64,000 nucleotides of DNA from Dipteris shenzhenensis (taxonomy: Eukaryota > Polypodiophyta > Polypodiopsida > Gleicheniales), in the NCBI GenBank assembly GCA_047967505.1, contig CM106539.1; one strand, 5' to 3'. A model generated the notes under the pieces. That model was not told the origin of the DNA. It was given only the letters and a program-made list of their open reading frames with translations, and ran no database searches. The position numbers and the translations under genes were made by a program. Shown here piece by piece: positions 46,280 through 57,177 of this stretch (position 1 is the first letter of the stretch; each line of letters starts with the position of its first letter).

Positions 46280-47829
46280 TGTCACGAGGACGTGAAAAGT
46301 AATGTAAAGTATCTTCATAACTCAACCTATGCTTAACCCAGGGTTAACCATGGTTAAGTGTTGTAATGGTTTGGCCGTGAGGGACTAGCTAGAGGAAGTG
46401 CACACTTCCTAGAAGTTCCTAAGGGCAGAGTCTAGGTGCACCACTAGGTCCTAGGGGCAAGGCAAAGGCTTTAAAAGAGAGGTCTAGAAGTTGGGCCCAA
46501 GGACAACCAACGTTGTCCTTGGTATGGGGGTTAGGACTTCAACGAAGGGGCAAATGGCAAGGAGGAGGTGCCATTCGTCATGCATGTGTATGCATGCCCT
46601 TCCCCCACCTTCCATCACTCTCCCCTCACTCTCTCAAAGGTGTTGGACGTTTTCAGTTGTTCTTGTGCTGTGTTTGAGCTATTTGAGCTGTTTCAAGCCT
46701 TTTTTCAGCCGTTTTCAACCGTTTTAAGCCTATTTTAACTGTCTCAAGGCTGGAACACACTTCTAGGAAGTGCCAGAAGTCATTTTTGAACTTTCTAAAA
46801 ATTTTCGTACGGACTGTAGGGACGTCCGTACGACTATACGAAATCCGTACAGACGTGTTCAACTGCCTCTTGTAGGTGCCCGGGGTTGTCTTTTGCTGTA
46901 CTGGACCTTTGTGCACATGTTTCTGGCTACATGGTGGCTTCTGGAGCTGTTCTAGAGCTCTTTTGGACCAGTGCAGGCTGTAGGAGGAACTTTCCCTGCT
47001 GCTTTTGGCACCCTCTCTTAGGAGGACTCAAGCACAGATCCCAAGGCAATCATTTCGGGGCAAATCTATGAACCATCTTTCCTCTACAGCTCTTTCTTGT
47101 TCACCCTCCACTCTCTACCTTCATTTCTCTCTTCTCTTGATTACTGGAAGACACCTGCACCCTGCAGGAAGCCTAGACAAAGGATAGGTGCGAGGAAGGA
47201 GCTCGCCCCTTTGCCACAGACAGCGGGAGTTGGTTCCAGGTTCTGTTTTTCCTTGTTATTTCTTGCTTTGCAGCTTTTTGCAGTGCATGCGTGTTATGTG
47301 CAGTCCTTTCAGGACTCCTACAGGTTCTAGCAAGGACCCAAAGGCAAGGGTGATCCTATGGAAGTCCTAAGAACAGTGTGGATGCATGTGATAGCCCTGA
47401 GGCTGCCTTGAGCTCAGTTTGCCAGTGGTTTGGATGCCTGAATGCCTCTCAAGTTGTGTCAGATCAGAAGTGAATGCCTGAGTATGCCTTGCAAATGGGA
47501 ATTCTAGTGGTGCACTTGAATTAGATGCCTTGAAGACAAGTAGAGGATTTGCAGAGAGGAACAGGGTTGAACCCTTGTTGTAAAGCATTTCCATTCAGAA
47601 GCATTAAATAAATACCGTAAGAGGTGCCAAGGCATTTGGGACCAGTGGGTGCACTGTGTACTATTTTCATTGAGCAGGGGCATTCTAGCCTCACCTTTGT
47701 TGTTGTTGAAGCTTGTTTCTAAGTTGTGCTAAGTGATTGAAGTGACTGAAGCTTGCATTGTGGCCATTTATGAAGTTTATGATTGAGTAGAAGAAGATCA
47801 CTTCCCTTTTGTTTATCGAAGGCCGGTTT
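46280..47829 (+). repeat. Chromovirus LTR (about 1.55 kb), shared by units A and B
   Basis: Starts TGTCACGAGGACGTG after the purine tract of unit A. The end is set where similarity to the junction at 53878-53910 stops; TGGTTCCATTGCCGGGA follows at 47833, which resembles a primer site of the tRNA-Asp type used by some plant Ty3 elements. The 3' end lacks a clear CA. It contains a perfect 9-bp inverted repeat (CGTACGGAC, spacer, GTCCGTACG) at 46806-46832. It would hold the promoter and polyadenylation signals. Confidence 0.75.
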
Positions 47830-48099
47830 TAGTGGTTCCATTGCCGGGATAGTCACCATCTTCCTACAGAGGTGAGCCCTGGTAGTGTTGGGTGAAGGAC
47901 ACCTTCAGTGCAATTGTTGCTATAGCCATCAATCTTAGCAAGCATGTCACACCGTGAGAGGTCATTGACCATTTCATAGCAGGAGGGGCAGGATAAAGAC
48001 AAAGCATCAGAGAGCTTTAAAGAGGAGCATAGTACCATCGGGGGTAATGACCAGCAAGACAGTGGGGCTCATCCAGTCTCTCCTGAGCATGCCACGGAG

Positions 48100-48497
48100 G
48101 ACTCACGGGATGAGGTAGATGAGGCAGAGGAGCTTGATCCCGATGCACTTTTTCAGCTACGAATGCAAAGTGTAGCGGGAGCGCTGTCGCAGTTGCAACA
48201 TGCTGTCACGGAGATTATGCAAGCTCTCCTCCCCCTATGGTTGATTCCCCTGGAAGCAAAAAGTCATCTCAGAAGAAACATAAGAAGCACAAGAAGACTC
48301 CTAGGCATGTTTCTTTCGGCGGACAGCCGTCAAAGATGCCCTCGATCACCCCTGTAGCGGGTAATGCAAATAACTTTCATTCAATCAATCAAGGAAAGCA
48401 AGCCCTTCCTCGTCCCACGATGCATCCAGGATATTTCGGAGGGGGATCAGTTTTTCAGGCAATGGTGCGACCATTTGCAGAGCCACCCGGAATGCCA
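48100..48497 (+). pseudogene. Unit B gag N-terminus
   Basis: Only this unit preserves the start of gag. A frame around 48100-48240 (acidic, Glu/Asp-rich, then LFQLRMQSVAGALSQLQHAV) and 48237-48497 (KKSSQKKHKKHKKTPRHVSF, basic) give the typical acidic-then-basic gag N-terminus. It is cut at CCACCCGGAATG, where RNase H sequence starts. Confidence 0.55.
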
Positions 48498-49550
48498 GGA
48501 TGGAAGAGTCGTGGCAAACGAGAGTAGAGTGCTCCAGGATGCTGAACTGAATTTTGGCATCTATGAGAAAGAGATGTTGGCTTTCATCCATGCTCTTTCG
48601 ACCTAGAAGCATTATCTTTTGGGTGCTAATTTTTATGTTCAGACCGATCATCAATCACTACGGTACTTTCTCAATCAGAGAAAGTTGTCAGAGAAGCATA
48701 TGAGGTGAGCAAATTTTCTTTCTATGTTTCATTTTCAGATTGTGCATGTGCCTAGGAAGAAGAATGGTGTTGCAAATGCACTCTCACGCAAGCCCACTCC
48801 AGATGCAGTGTCTGTTAAGCCAGCTTGATGCCATGAAGGATCAATATGCCAATGATGCTGATTTTTCATGGAATTATGATCAGTTGGTTAATGGACAGAG
48901 GCATGAGCACTATACTCTCAAAGACGGATTTCTGATGATGCTTGGCAGATTGTGTGTCACAAAATAGTTGAGGCCCAAAGTGTTGACAGAGAGTCATGCT
49001 CCACCCTATGCAGGACAAAGAGGCATTGATGCCACCATCAAAGCTGTGGAGCACTATTTCTTTAGGCCATCATTGAGGAAAGATGTCGAGGCATATGTCC
49101 TGCAGGACATGCATCACCTGCCAGAAGGTGAAATATGACAGGCAAAGGGCGGCTGGACTGCTGCAGCCTCTACCTATTCCCGATCGACCTTGGCAAAGCA
49201 TTGCCATGGATTTTATCTTTGATCTTCCTCACACACCATCTGAATATGATGGGATATGTACCATTATTTGCAGAAGCCCACTTCATTCCCGTAAAATTAC
49301 AGCAGACTAGATGGCAAGACTCTTTATGTCTCATGTGTTTAAACATCACGGGATGCCTCAATCCATTGTCAATGATAGAGACCCGCGGATGACAAGTCTT
49401 TTCTGGAAAGGTATCTTTGAGAACATGGGTACCACGCTGAATTTCTCATCCTCTTTCCATCCTCAATCTGATGGGCAGTCCGAAGAAGCCAATTCCACTG
49501 CCCTTGATCTTCTCAAATGCTATGTTTCGGATTAGCAATCGAAATGGGAG
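48498..49550 (+). pseudogene. Unit B RNase H and integrase core (broken)
   Basis: Contains the RNase H stretch (VLQDAELNFGIYEKEMLAFI), a deletion of about 45 bp near 48822 after SVKP, the integrase zinc-finger region with a small insertion near 49100 (GTCCTGCAGGACA), and the catalytic core (MPQSIVNDRDPRMTSLFW, HPQSDGQSEEANS). About seven stops or shifts. The core residues D, D and E can still be read. Confidence 0.8.
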
Positions 49551-49556
49551 CTATTT

Positions 49557-50441
49557 TTGCCACTTGTTGAGTTTGCGTACAACACCACTGTACACTCATC
49601 CACGGGGAAAGCCCCCTTGGAAATTGTGGCAGGAGAACGGAAGGTACCTCCCATTCTGCATACGAAAGAGAAGATTTTTGAAGCGAACAGATATGTGGAA
49701 AGTTTGGATGTTGCTTACCAGAAGGTCAAAATAGCCCTCCAGAAAAGCCAAGAGAAGCACAAACGGGCGGCCAATAAGCATCGCCATGAGTTACTCTTGA
49801 AAGAGGGCGATTGGGTGCTGCTGCGTTTTCAAAAAGCACGACTCAGGAAGATGAAAGGCAAGACAAAAGTGTACACAAACCTGAAGATGCGGTATTATGG
49901 TCCTTTTCAGGTTTTTGAACGCATTAATGATGTAGCTTACAGGCTGAAGCTACCTGCCACTTGGACCATACACAATGCCTTTCACGTGAGTTTATTGAAG
50001 CCTTTCCAAGGTGATGTGCCTGCTGACCTGCTGCATGAGGATCAGCCCGAGGTAGAAGAGTTGGATGAAATATCGGTTTCAGAACTTATTTTGGCACATA
50101 TGGAAAGACAAGTGAAAGGTAGAGTTTCCCGTCGCTATCTGGTGAAGTTCAGGAATTATCATGCACTGGATGCGAGGTGGATGAAGGAGGGTGACCTGGC
50201 AGACTCACCTCAGATTTTGCAGCTCTACCTCAACGCGTTTCAGCTTGCGCCAACTATGGTACAGGCTCCTACAGGTTCAACAGAGCAGAGATCTGGAGCA
50301 TTGCCTAGTGCTCAAGAGGAGGGTAGCACCTCCCCTTCCTTGATTCAGACTGCTCATATATCTGGAGATCGCTTGGTGGCACCGATTGTCTCACCCGAGA
50401 TGCTACTTGCTGATAGTATTTCTGCCGTGAGGTCTCCATGA
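49557..50441 (+). pseudogene. Unit B integrase C-terminus with chromodomain-like tail
   Basis: 294 open codons follow a TAG near 49533: [20 protein letters not shown], the [10 protein letters not shown] region and the chromodomain-like [20 protein letters not shown], then a Pro/Ser-rich end ([17 protein letters not shown]). Here the reading continues 70 codons past the stop of unit A, so this is probably the original polyprotein end. Confidence 0.85.
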
Positions 50442-50627
50442 TGGGTGTTCGCGGCACTCGACATAGAGGATGCATTGATGTATGGATGGACTCTCGATCT
50501 CTCCTAACCCATATTATCATTGCAGGTTGTATCTTACAGATGATGTATATTCTGGTATGGGCTATTTCTGCCTATTTGTACTTTTTCAGCAGCAACCTAG
50601 GTAGTTTGCTGTTTTAAGAGGAGGGTA

Positions 50628-50729
50628 TGTCACGAGGACGTGAAAAGTGACGTAAAGTATCTTCGTAACTCAACCTACGCTTAACCCAAGGTCAACCATG
50701 GGTAAGTGTTGTAATGGTTTGACCGTGAG
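50628..50729 (+). repeat. Chromovirus LTR fragment (first about 100 bp)
   Basis: TGTCACGAGGACGTGAAAAG and following bases match the start of the 46280 LTR. The match ends at GACCGTGAG, where gag of unit C begins (GTTTCCAATATG). The short shared GAG-G at the joint suggests a microhomology deletion. Confidence 0.9.
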
Positions 50730-50738
50730 GTTTCCAAT

Positions 50739-51937
50739 ATGTCTCAGTTGGTTGAGAATGCCACTACAGCTTATGCACTAATGCAAGGGAAAGTTTCTGG
50801 GTTCAAAGGAAGCTCACAGCAGACATCAAGGTCAAAGGGCAACAAGACGGAATCCCCTAAGAAGTTCAGAAAGATTTCGCAGCCCATGAAGGCAAAGTTT
50901 GTTGGAGGACAGAGGCGAGTACCAACCCGCATGTCTGATGAGGAAAAGCAAATTCTCTATGATGCCAATAAGTATTATATTTGCAAGGAGGAACGCCACA
51001 GGGCTTTTGTATGCCCACATAAGAAGCAGAAGTTCCCTCCTCCTGAGCAGGGTGAGCACAAGGAGGAAAAGAGGACTTTGATCAGAAGAATAAAAAGTCG
51101 AAGCCCACTGCTAGTCTTTTGCCATACTTGATTGGGGCTGTTTAGATTACAAATGCTACAAAGTTATGCCGGGCATGGGGCAAGATAAGAGACTAGACAG
51201 CTCTGATGTTTTTCGATCTAGGAGCCAAGGCCAATTTCATCTCTCCACAGCTGCCTGGAAAGTTAGGAATAAGGCTAGAAGAGATGGGTCCCTTGTGTGA
51301 TGCAAATATGGCTTGTCCAGGACTCAGCCAGTCGGATACTCCAGTGATAGGCAAGCTGCGGATGCATATTCAAAGCTACGTGGACACAGAAGAGTTCTAT
51401 ATTATGCCGTTGAATGGTTGTGATGTGTTACTGGGGATACCTTGGCACTTTGGCGTTGGGGCTGTTTTGGATACAAAAAATAAAACAATCACAATCACTC
51501 ACCGTGGCAAGACCCACGTTCTGGATGCTAAATTTAAGGGGGAATCCATCCCTGTTGTATCTGCTTCTGCCATTGGCAACATAATGAAAAAGCATCTTTC
51601 AGCGTACTTAGTGTTTGCATCTGAAAAGAAGTTAGTAGAAGAAGAGTCTCATTTTTCTACGCTGGAAAAACAGCGGACAGATTTTCCATTTCAGTTTATG
51701 GACTGTTTTTCTGACTCACTTCCACAGGAGTTGCCCCCTGAAAGGCCACAAGACCACACGATAGATATAATCCCTGGTAGCAGTCCTCCTAACCGACCTC
51801 CTTACAGGGTCAGTGCAGCCCAGCAAAAGGAAATTATGAACCAAGTCAAGGACCTGCTGGAGAAGGGGCTGATTCAGCCCAGCTCTTCACCTTACTGCTC
51901 ACCCGTGCTCTTGGTCCAAAAGAAGGATGGATCCTAG
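50739..51937 (+). pseudogene. Unit C gag C-terminus and protease
   Basis: Gag frame 50739-51131 ends in a frameshift after the damaged knuckle. The frame 51206-51937 (243 codons, starting FFDLGAKANFIS) contains the whole protease and the linker to reverse transcriptase without a stop, up to VLLVQKKDGS, where TAG replaces the Trp codon. CDVLLGIPWHFGVGAVLDTK is uninterrupted here, while unit A has a shift at that point. Confidence 0.8.
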
Positions 51938-53160
51938 CAAATGTTCATTGACTAAAGAGCCCTCAATAAGCTTACCATTAAGAACATATTCCCTATACCT
52001 CGGATAGATGATATTTTGGATAGGTTACAGGGGTCTGGAATGTTCAGCCACATTGATCTGAAGAGTGGTTATCACCAGATCAAAATTCAGCCAGAGGATG
52101 TTCACAAAACAGCATTTCGTACGACATTTGGTCTGTACTAGTTTCTTGTCATGCCATTTGGGTTAACCAATGCACCTGCCACCTTCAACAGAATGATGGA
52201 CAAGATTTTTAGAGAGCACCGAGCCTTTGTTGGCACTTTCCTCGATGACATCATCGTGTTCTTTCAGGATGAGGCTGAACATAGGAAGCACCAAGCAATT
52301 GTTCTCGAGGAGCTACGGAAGCATAAGCTGCTTGTCAATGCCAAGAAAAGTGAATTCTTCATGCATGAGATCCATTTTCTTGGGCACAGTGTTTCCAAGG
52401 ATGGAGTTAGGATGGACCCTGCCAAGGTAGAGGCCATCAGGAATTGGCCACACCTGAAGAACATCCATGAAGTACGCAGCTTTCTGGGCTTGAGCTCGTA
52501 CTACAGGAGGTTCATTCGGTATTTTGCAGAGATTGCATCTCCTTTACATGCCTTACAGAAGACAGGGGTCACTTTCAAATGCGTTCTTTCAGGATGAGGC
52601 TGAAAATAGGAAGCACCTGGCAATTGTTCTCGAGGAGCTACGGAAGCATAAGCTGCTTGTCAATGCCAAGAAAAGTGAATTCTTCATGCATGAGATCCAT
52701 TTTCTTGGGCACAGTGTTTCCAAGGATGGAGTTAGGATGGACCCTGCCAAGGTAGAGGCCATCAGGAATTGGCCACACCTGAAGAACATCCATGAAGTAC
52801 GCAGCATTCTGGGCTTGAGCTCGTACTACAGGAGGTTCATTCGGTATTTTGCAGAGATTGCATCTCCTTTACATGCCTTACAGAAGACAGGGGTCACTTT
52901 CAGATGCGGTCCCAAAGAAATTGCAGCTTTTGACCTACTGAAGGGGCGACTGTGCTCAGATCCTGTGATTATGTTGCCAGATCTTCGCAAACCCTTCGTT
53001 GTCCAAGCAGATGCATGTGGGAACAGCGTAGGAGGGGTACTTATGAAGGATGGAAGAGTCATGGCATACGAGAGTAGAGTGCTCCAAGATGCTGAAATGA
53101 ATTTTGGCATCTATGAGAAAGAGATGTTGGCTGTCCTCCATGCTCTTTCGACCTAGAAGC
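51938..53160 (+). pseudogene. Unit C reverse transcriptase and RNase H, with internal duplication
   Basis: After stops near 51936-52141, frame 52151 has MPFGLTNAPATFNRMMD and FLDDIIVF, retaining both Asp residues. The DNA from about 52258 to 52582 is repeated at 52583-52907, so the connection region (HFLGHSVSKDGVRMDPAKVE) occurs twice, out of frame with each other. RNase H follows (FVVQADACGNSVGGVLMK) to a TAG after HALST, the same Trp codon that is lost in fragment 1 and unit B. Confidence 0.85.
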
Positions 53161-53880
53161 ATTATCTTTTGGATGCTGATTTTCAAGTTCAGACCGATCA
53201 TCAATCACTACGGTACTTCCTCACTCAGAGAAAGTTGTCTGAGAAGCATATGTTTTCAGATTGTGCATGTGCCTCAGAAGAAGAATGTTGTTGCAGATGC
53301 ACTCTCACGCAAGCCCACTCCAGATGCAGTGTCTGTTAAGCCACAAGTTTCAGCAGTGACCATTACATATCATGATGAGCTTGATGCCATGAAGGATCAA
53401 TATGCCAATGATGCTGATTTTTCACGGATTTATGATCAGTTGGTTGATGGACAAAGGCATGAGCACTATACTCTCTTAGACGGATTTCTGATGATCATAG
53501 CAGATTGTGTGTCACGAAACAGTTGAGGCCCAAAGTGTTGACAGAGAGTCATGCTCCACCCTATGCAAGACACAGAGGCATTGACGCGACCATCAAAGCT
53601 GTGGAGCACTATTTCTTTTGGCCATCATTGAGGAAAGACGTCGAGGCATATGTCAGGACATGCATCACCTGCCAAAGGTGAAGTATGACAAGCAGAAGCC
53701 GGCTGGACTGCTGCAGCCTCTACCTATTCCCAATCGACCTTGGCAGAGCATTGCCATGGATTTTATCTTTGATCTTCCTCGTACACCATGTGGACATGAT
53801 GGAATATGGACCATTATTTGCAGATTCAGCAAGCAGGCCCACTTCATTCCCGTCATAAAGAAAATTACAGCAGACCAGAT
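53161..53880 (+). pseudogene. Unit C RNase H end and truncated integrase
   Basis: Encodes HVPQKKNVVADALSRKPTPD with a 40-bp deletion before it, then the integrase zinc-finger region (a 1-base loss near 53670 in the CQK codons) and [14 protein letters not shown] with the first catalytic Asp. It ends after KKITADQ, so the second and third catalytic residues are missing. Confidence 0.8.
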
Positions 53881-53910
53881 CACTTTCCTTTTGTTTATCA
53901 AAGGCCGGTT
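53878..53910. other. LTR-end-like junction sequence
   Basis: These 33 bases match 47796-47828 of the chromovirus LTR end at 31 positions; the differences are both transitions. It lies exactly between the cut integrase of unit C and the P-loop gene, and so probably marks the right border of the inserted element after an internal deletion. Confidence 0.65.
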
Positions 53911-55733
53911 GCAAAGGGAAATCTGGGGACCCTATTCGATTAGGGAGGATACTGTCAATTGGGAACTCATTCCTCCGGGCAGTAAGTGCAGTACACCTGG
54001 CAAAGGCTGCATCTATGAGTTGTTTGCAAGGTTGTTCAGATATTGGGGTAAAAGAATTGAGCAAGAAATGTTCGTTCAAGTTACAACAATTGGCCTTCAA
54101 ATCGTCCACAATCCTCTTCCCAAACATTTTCTCCAAAAGGTCGCCAATGTGACAGGGTCTACATATTCCCTACTCTCTGTGCACTCATGCATAGCTAGCA
54201 TCATCTAGGAAAACCTCAATCAGCCTGTCCAAAAAATTACCCAGGAAAGCATCATTCTTAGCATGGAGCAACTTAGCAGCAGCGGCGGCAAGAGCCGGCT
54301 CCACAGCCGCTGCTGTGTACACTCTTCTCCTATCCTTTGAACTATTGAGAATGGTCCTCATGTGCTTTGCCACAAGCTGCTGCGGTAGCCTCCCCCATTC
54401 AAGTCTCACAATACAGGCAAAAACCGCTACTGCTATGTCCCGATTCACCCAACCTGCTTTTGAGGTATTGATGTTCTTGCCCAGCAACTTCATCTATGCG
54501 AGTTAGATGGTTGCAGACAGCTTGTTCGCATCATCCACTGAGTCATAGTACACTGCCAGAGTGGCCTCCCATATCGTATCACAGCTTCTGGAGCCGTGCT
54601 TGTTAAAGCCTCACTGCTGCTATCAGCCTTAGCAAAAATGTCACTCTTCCCAATCAAATATAATGGATCGTACACATTATAAGGGCTAGCCAGTCTCAAA
54701 CGCGGACTTGGATTGTCCTCTGCAGCTGCTGCTAAGTCTGCCACCTTCCTGTCAGTGCCAAGCACAATGCAAAAGAAGCTCCTCCCCTTGGGAATACTTC
54801 TAAGTGACCTCCTGAACTTCACAAAATTGTCACCGAGCTCCCCAGCCTCATCAACACACAAAAGACGATTCACATTATGCCCTTCTTGCTTATTTATTTC
54901 GTCCTTAAGGCAGAGCTCAAACTGTGTTTCGGCTTCGGCTGGCTGCAATTGATCATGCGAAGTAATGTCCAGCAGTTTTTGCTCGTATACAGCATGTATT
55001 TCTTCCTGAATCTCATTACTTTTCTCCTGTGCCTGAATCCACTGTTCAGCTGTCATGTCAGCATGCTTATTGAAAACCGTAAGGATGCTAAGAACAAGTG
55101 CCACAAAGCTTCCCTCACTGGCCGTCGATCGCTGTTAAATGTCTGCGAGCTTCCAGGTTCGTCTTGGAAACCCGCTCTGCTTCTCCCCCATACATGATAT
55201 ATAGAATACAAAGATCTCCTTGAGCTAAAGCTGGCAGATCAACCGTGACTTGCCCCATCCACTGCTTTGAACCAAAGCAACAACAGGCGCATACCAACAA
55301 TGCTTGTCCCACTTGGAGGAATAATCCTCCAGCTTCTTTGCTACCAAGTCATGTACTGGCTCTGAGACAACATACTCGGTCTCCCAAGCGCGCCTCGCAG
55401 CTTTCATGTACTTATCCCAGATGCCCCGATGTATGGTCTCACCCTGCCTGACACGCTGGGCAGGAGAAAAAGCACGAATAATATCGCCACAGGTTCTGCA
55501 AGGTAATAAAATCTCATAAAATTCCGCACGATGAATAGCGAAGGCGTCGGTATCAAGGAGGCATACACCTTGCGTTTGAGAGCCTCTTTCACAGATATGC
55601 CGAAACTAAGCTCGGCAAGGAATTGATAAAACTGGAACTCGTCAGATTCCTTCACGCCAACAGCAAGAGTCGGCATCTCTACCAAGAGCAGTTGCAGAAC
55701 AAGAGAGCTTGCTTGCAGATAATCTGAACTCAC
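53911..55733 (-). pseudogene. P-loop NTPase of unknown role (copy 2, most complete)
   Basis: Read on the minus strand with a few shifts: 55733-55404 (FQFYQFLAELSFGISVKEAL), 55407-55225 with a Walker A motif (VALVQSSGWGKSRLICQL), 55104-54490 with Walker B (NRLLCVDEAGEL) and FRRSLRSIPKG, then 54493-54185 (LPQQLVAKHMRTILNSSKDR) and 54136-53911 (CTALTARRNEFPIDSILPN). Motif order and wording recall a large P-loop family that I know best from basidiomycete fungi, possibly related to Crinkler-type proteins; from memory, not a search. The first residue of Walker A is Gln instead of Gly. The C-terminus is cut at the chromovirus border. About four shifts in 1.8 kb suggest recent loss. Confidence 0.65.
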
Positions 55734-57177
55734 TTCGCCCTTGCAGAACCAGAGTGCTTGCTTGCAGATAATCTGAACTCACCTCGCATTTGCTGGTCTT
55801 TACATTTGCTCATGCCCTTGCAAATATATATTTGGGCTTTGCATTTGGTGTTTCAAATCTTTGGTGTAACTTTTGGGCAGCCAAACAAGCATTGCCCATA
55901 CAGGAAAGAATAGAACCAAACTTTTCATAAACTTTTTAAGAGTCTCTCCTTTTTGGCCCTGTAAAGGGTCTAACGGATGAGTGGATTTTTGGGAGGTGGG
56001 TTGGGAAAGTGGGGGTTTGTGAGTAGTCGGTCAAGTTGATCGGGTTAGTGGGGACTAGGGTCGGCTCTTAGGTTAATGATGTAGTTAGGAATGTTTGACC
56101 CAAATAGGAACTAACCCAGATCTTACCAAATTTGTTTGACCCAAATAGGAACTAACCTAGATCTTACTAAATTTGTTTTAGCAAGTTCCTTTATTTGAAG
56201 TACTTAGTACCTACCCCCTTAGCCTTGCATAGCAAGCAGCAGAAGAGCAGCAGGAGCAACAATAGTAGATGGTGAGTGATGAAGGCGAAGGTTCCAAGCA
56301 AGGCCAGAGTGGTATCGCCACCTTGTTTTGCAAGGATCTTTTTGAGTTAGAAATTTACATTAATTAAAGGGAAAAGGGAAATTTACAACTTTGAAAGAGG
56401 AACTTGAAGAAAGTTATAAGTTGTGTGGAGCTTTAAAAACGTCATACTGAAGTGTTTGATTGTGATAGTATAGTGAGAGTCAAAGAGGCGAATCTTGTAG
56501 ATTATATCATGCAATCATTTAATGTGGCTAAGAACTTTGATGTTCCCGAAGAAGCAAATCATGCTTTGCTTATAGGGTTTGTGAATAGATTCCAGATTTG
56601 GGCTTGCAGTTTTGTTGCTGCGCTACTATCATTGATCTCGTTGTTGACACGACCTGTTAACGAGTTAAAAGAAAGCAAGTTAGATTGTAGCCATGATTCA
56701 AGTTTTTATACCTTCAAAGAGAGAGAACGCACACATTACTTTGCATGCAATTTACCTGTCTTTTAATTAGTGACTTTATTGCTCAGGTCTTTTGGCTTTT
56801 TTGTTGCTGGAGGTTGACTTCTTTCCTGTGAAATATAGCAAGACTTTTTTAGTATCATTGGAACTTTGCTAGTAAAGAGAACTGCTTGTTTAGTAAAAGT
56901 GGCTATAGTTCAAGAAAAGTTAGGATGTGAAAGAAAGGGAAACAATCTAAGTAGCTATTAATGCAAATTAGTTATGAACGTACTTGAAAGGATCGATTGT
57001 CGATCGAATTATTTACGAGCATACTTGAAGGGATCGATTGTCTATGTATTTAGCATTAATAGAAAGCGAGCAATTTAGCGATCATCTTAACCGTGGAATA
57101 GGAATCTAGAAATCCACTTTTCTGGCTATCTCATATTCAAGTTTCAAGTTCCCAAGTATGAAGTTTTCTATTGTCAA
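55734..57177. other. No assigned gene; short tandem repeats
   Basis: Contains a direct repeat around CTTGCTTGCAGATAATCTGAACTCAC (55710 and 55760), a 41-bp tandem duplication at 56092-56173 (TGTTTGACCCAAATAGGAAC), and a 24-bp direct repeat ACTTGAA(A/G)GGATCGATTGTC near 56980 and 57025. An open frame of 104 codons at 56452-56766 is not recognised. The last repeat may belong to the 3' end of the Helitron. Confidence 0.45.

Larger units (their letters stand above)
47830..50627 (+). mobile_element. Chromovirus unit B, internal region with a large deletion
   Basis: Begins at the primer-site-like sequence, keeps the start of gag, then jumps at about 48498 to RNase H, so the gag C-terminus, protease and reverse transcriptase are gone. 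Integrase and the 3' end follow up to the purine tract (AAGAGGAGGGT) before the partial LTR at 50628. Confidence 0.85.
50730..53877 (+). mobile_element. Chromovirus unit C, internal fragment
   Basis: Runs from mid-gag to the middle of integrase. The gag knuckle reads YYICKEERHRAFVC, with the first Cys changed to Tyr. The protease has D-L-G-A in FFDLGAKANFISP. Reverse transcriptase carries a 325-bp tandem duplication. Integrase stops after KKITADQ at 53880, where a short LTR-end match and then the P-loop gene follow. Confidence 0.85.

Noticed and set aside
53720-53910. Minus-strand frame continuing the P-loop protein into 53720
   Set aside because: Below 53911 it is antisense to the chromovirus integrase and LTR-end match; the real P-loop similarity stops at the border.
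56452-56766. 104-codon frame upstream of the Helentron
   Set aside because: No recognisable domain, no related copy in the window and no clear start context; left unassigned.
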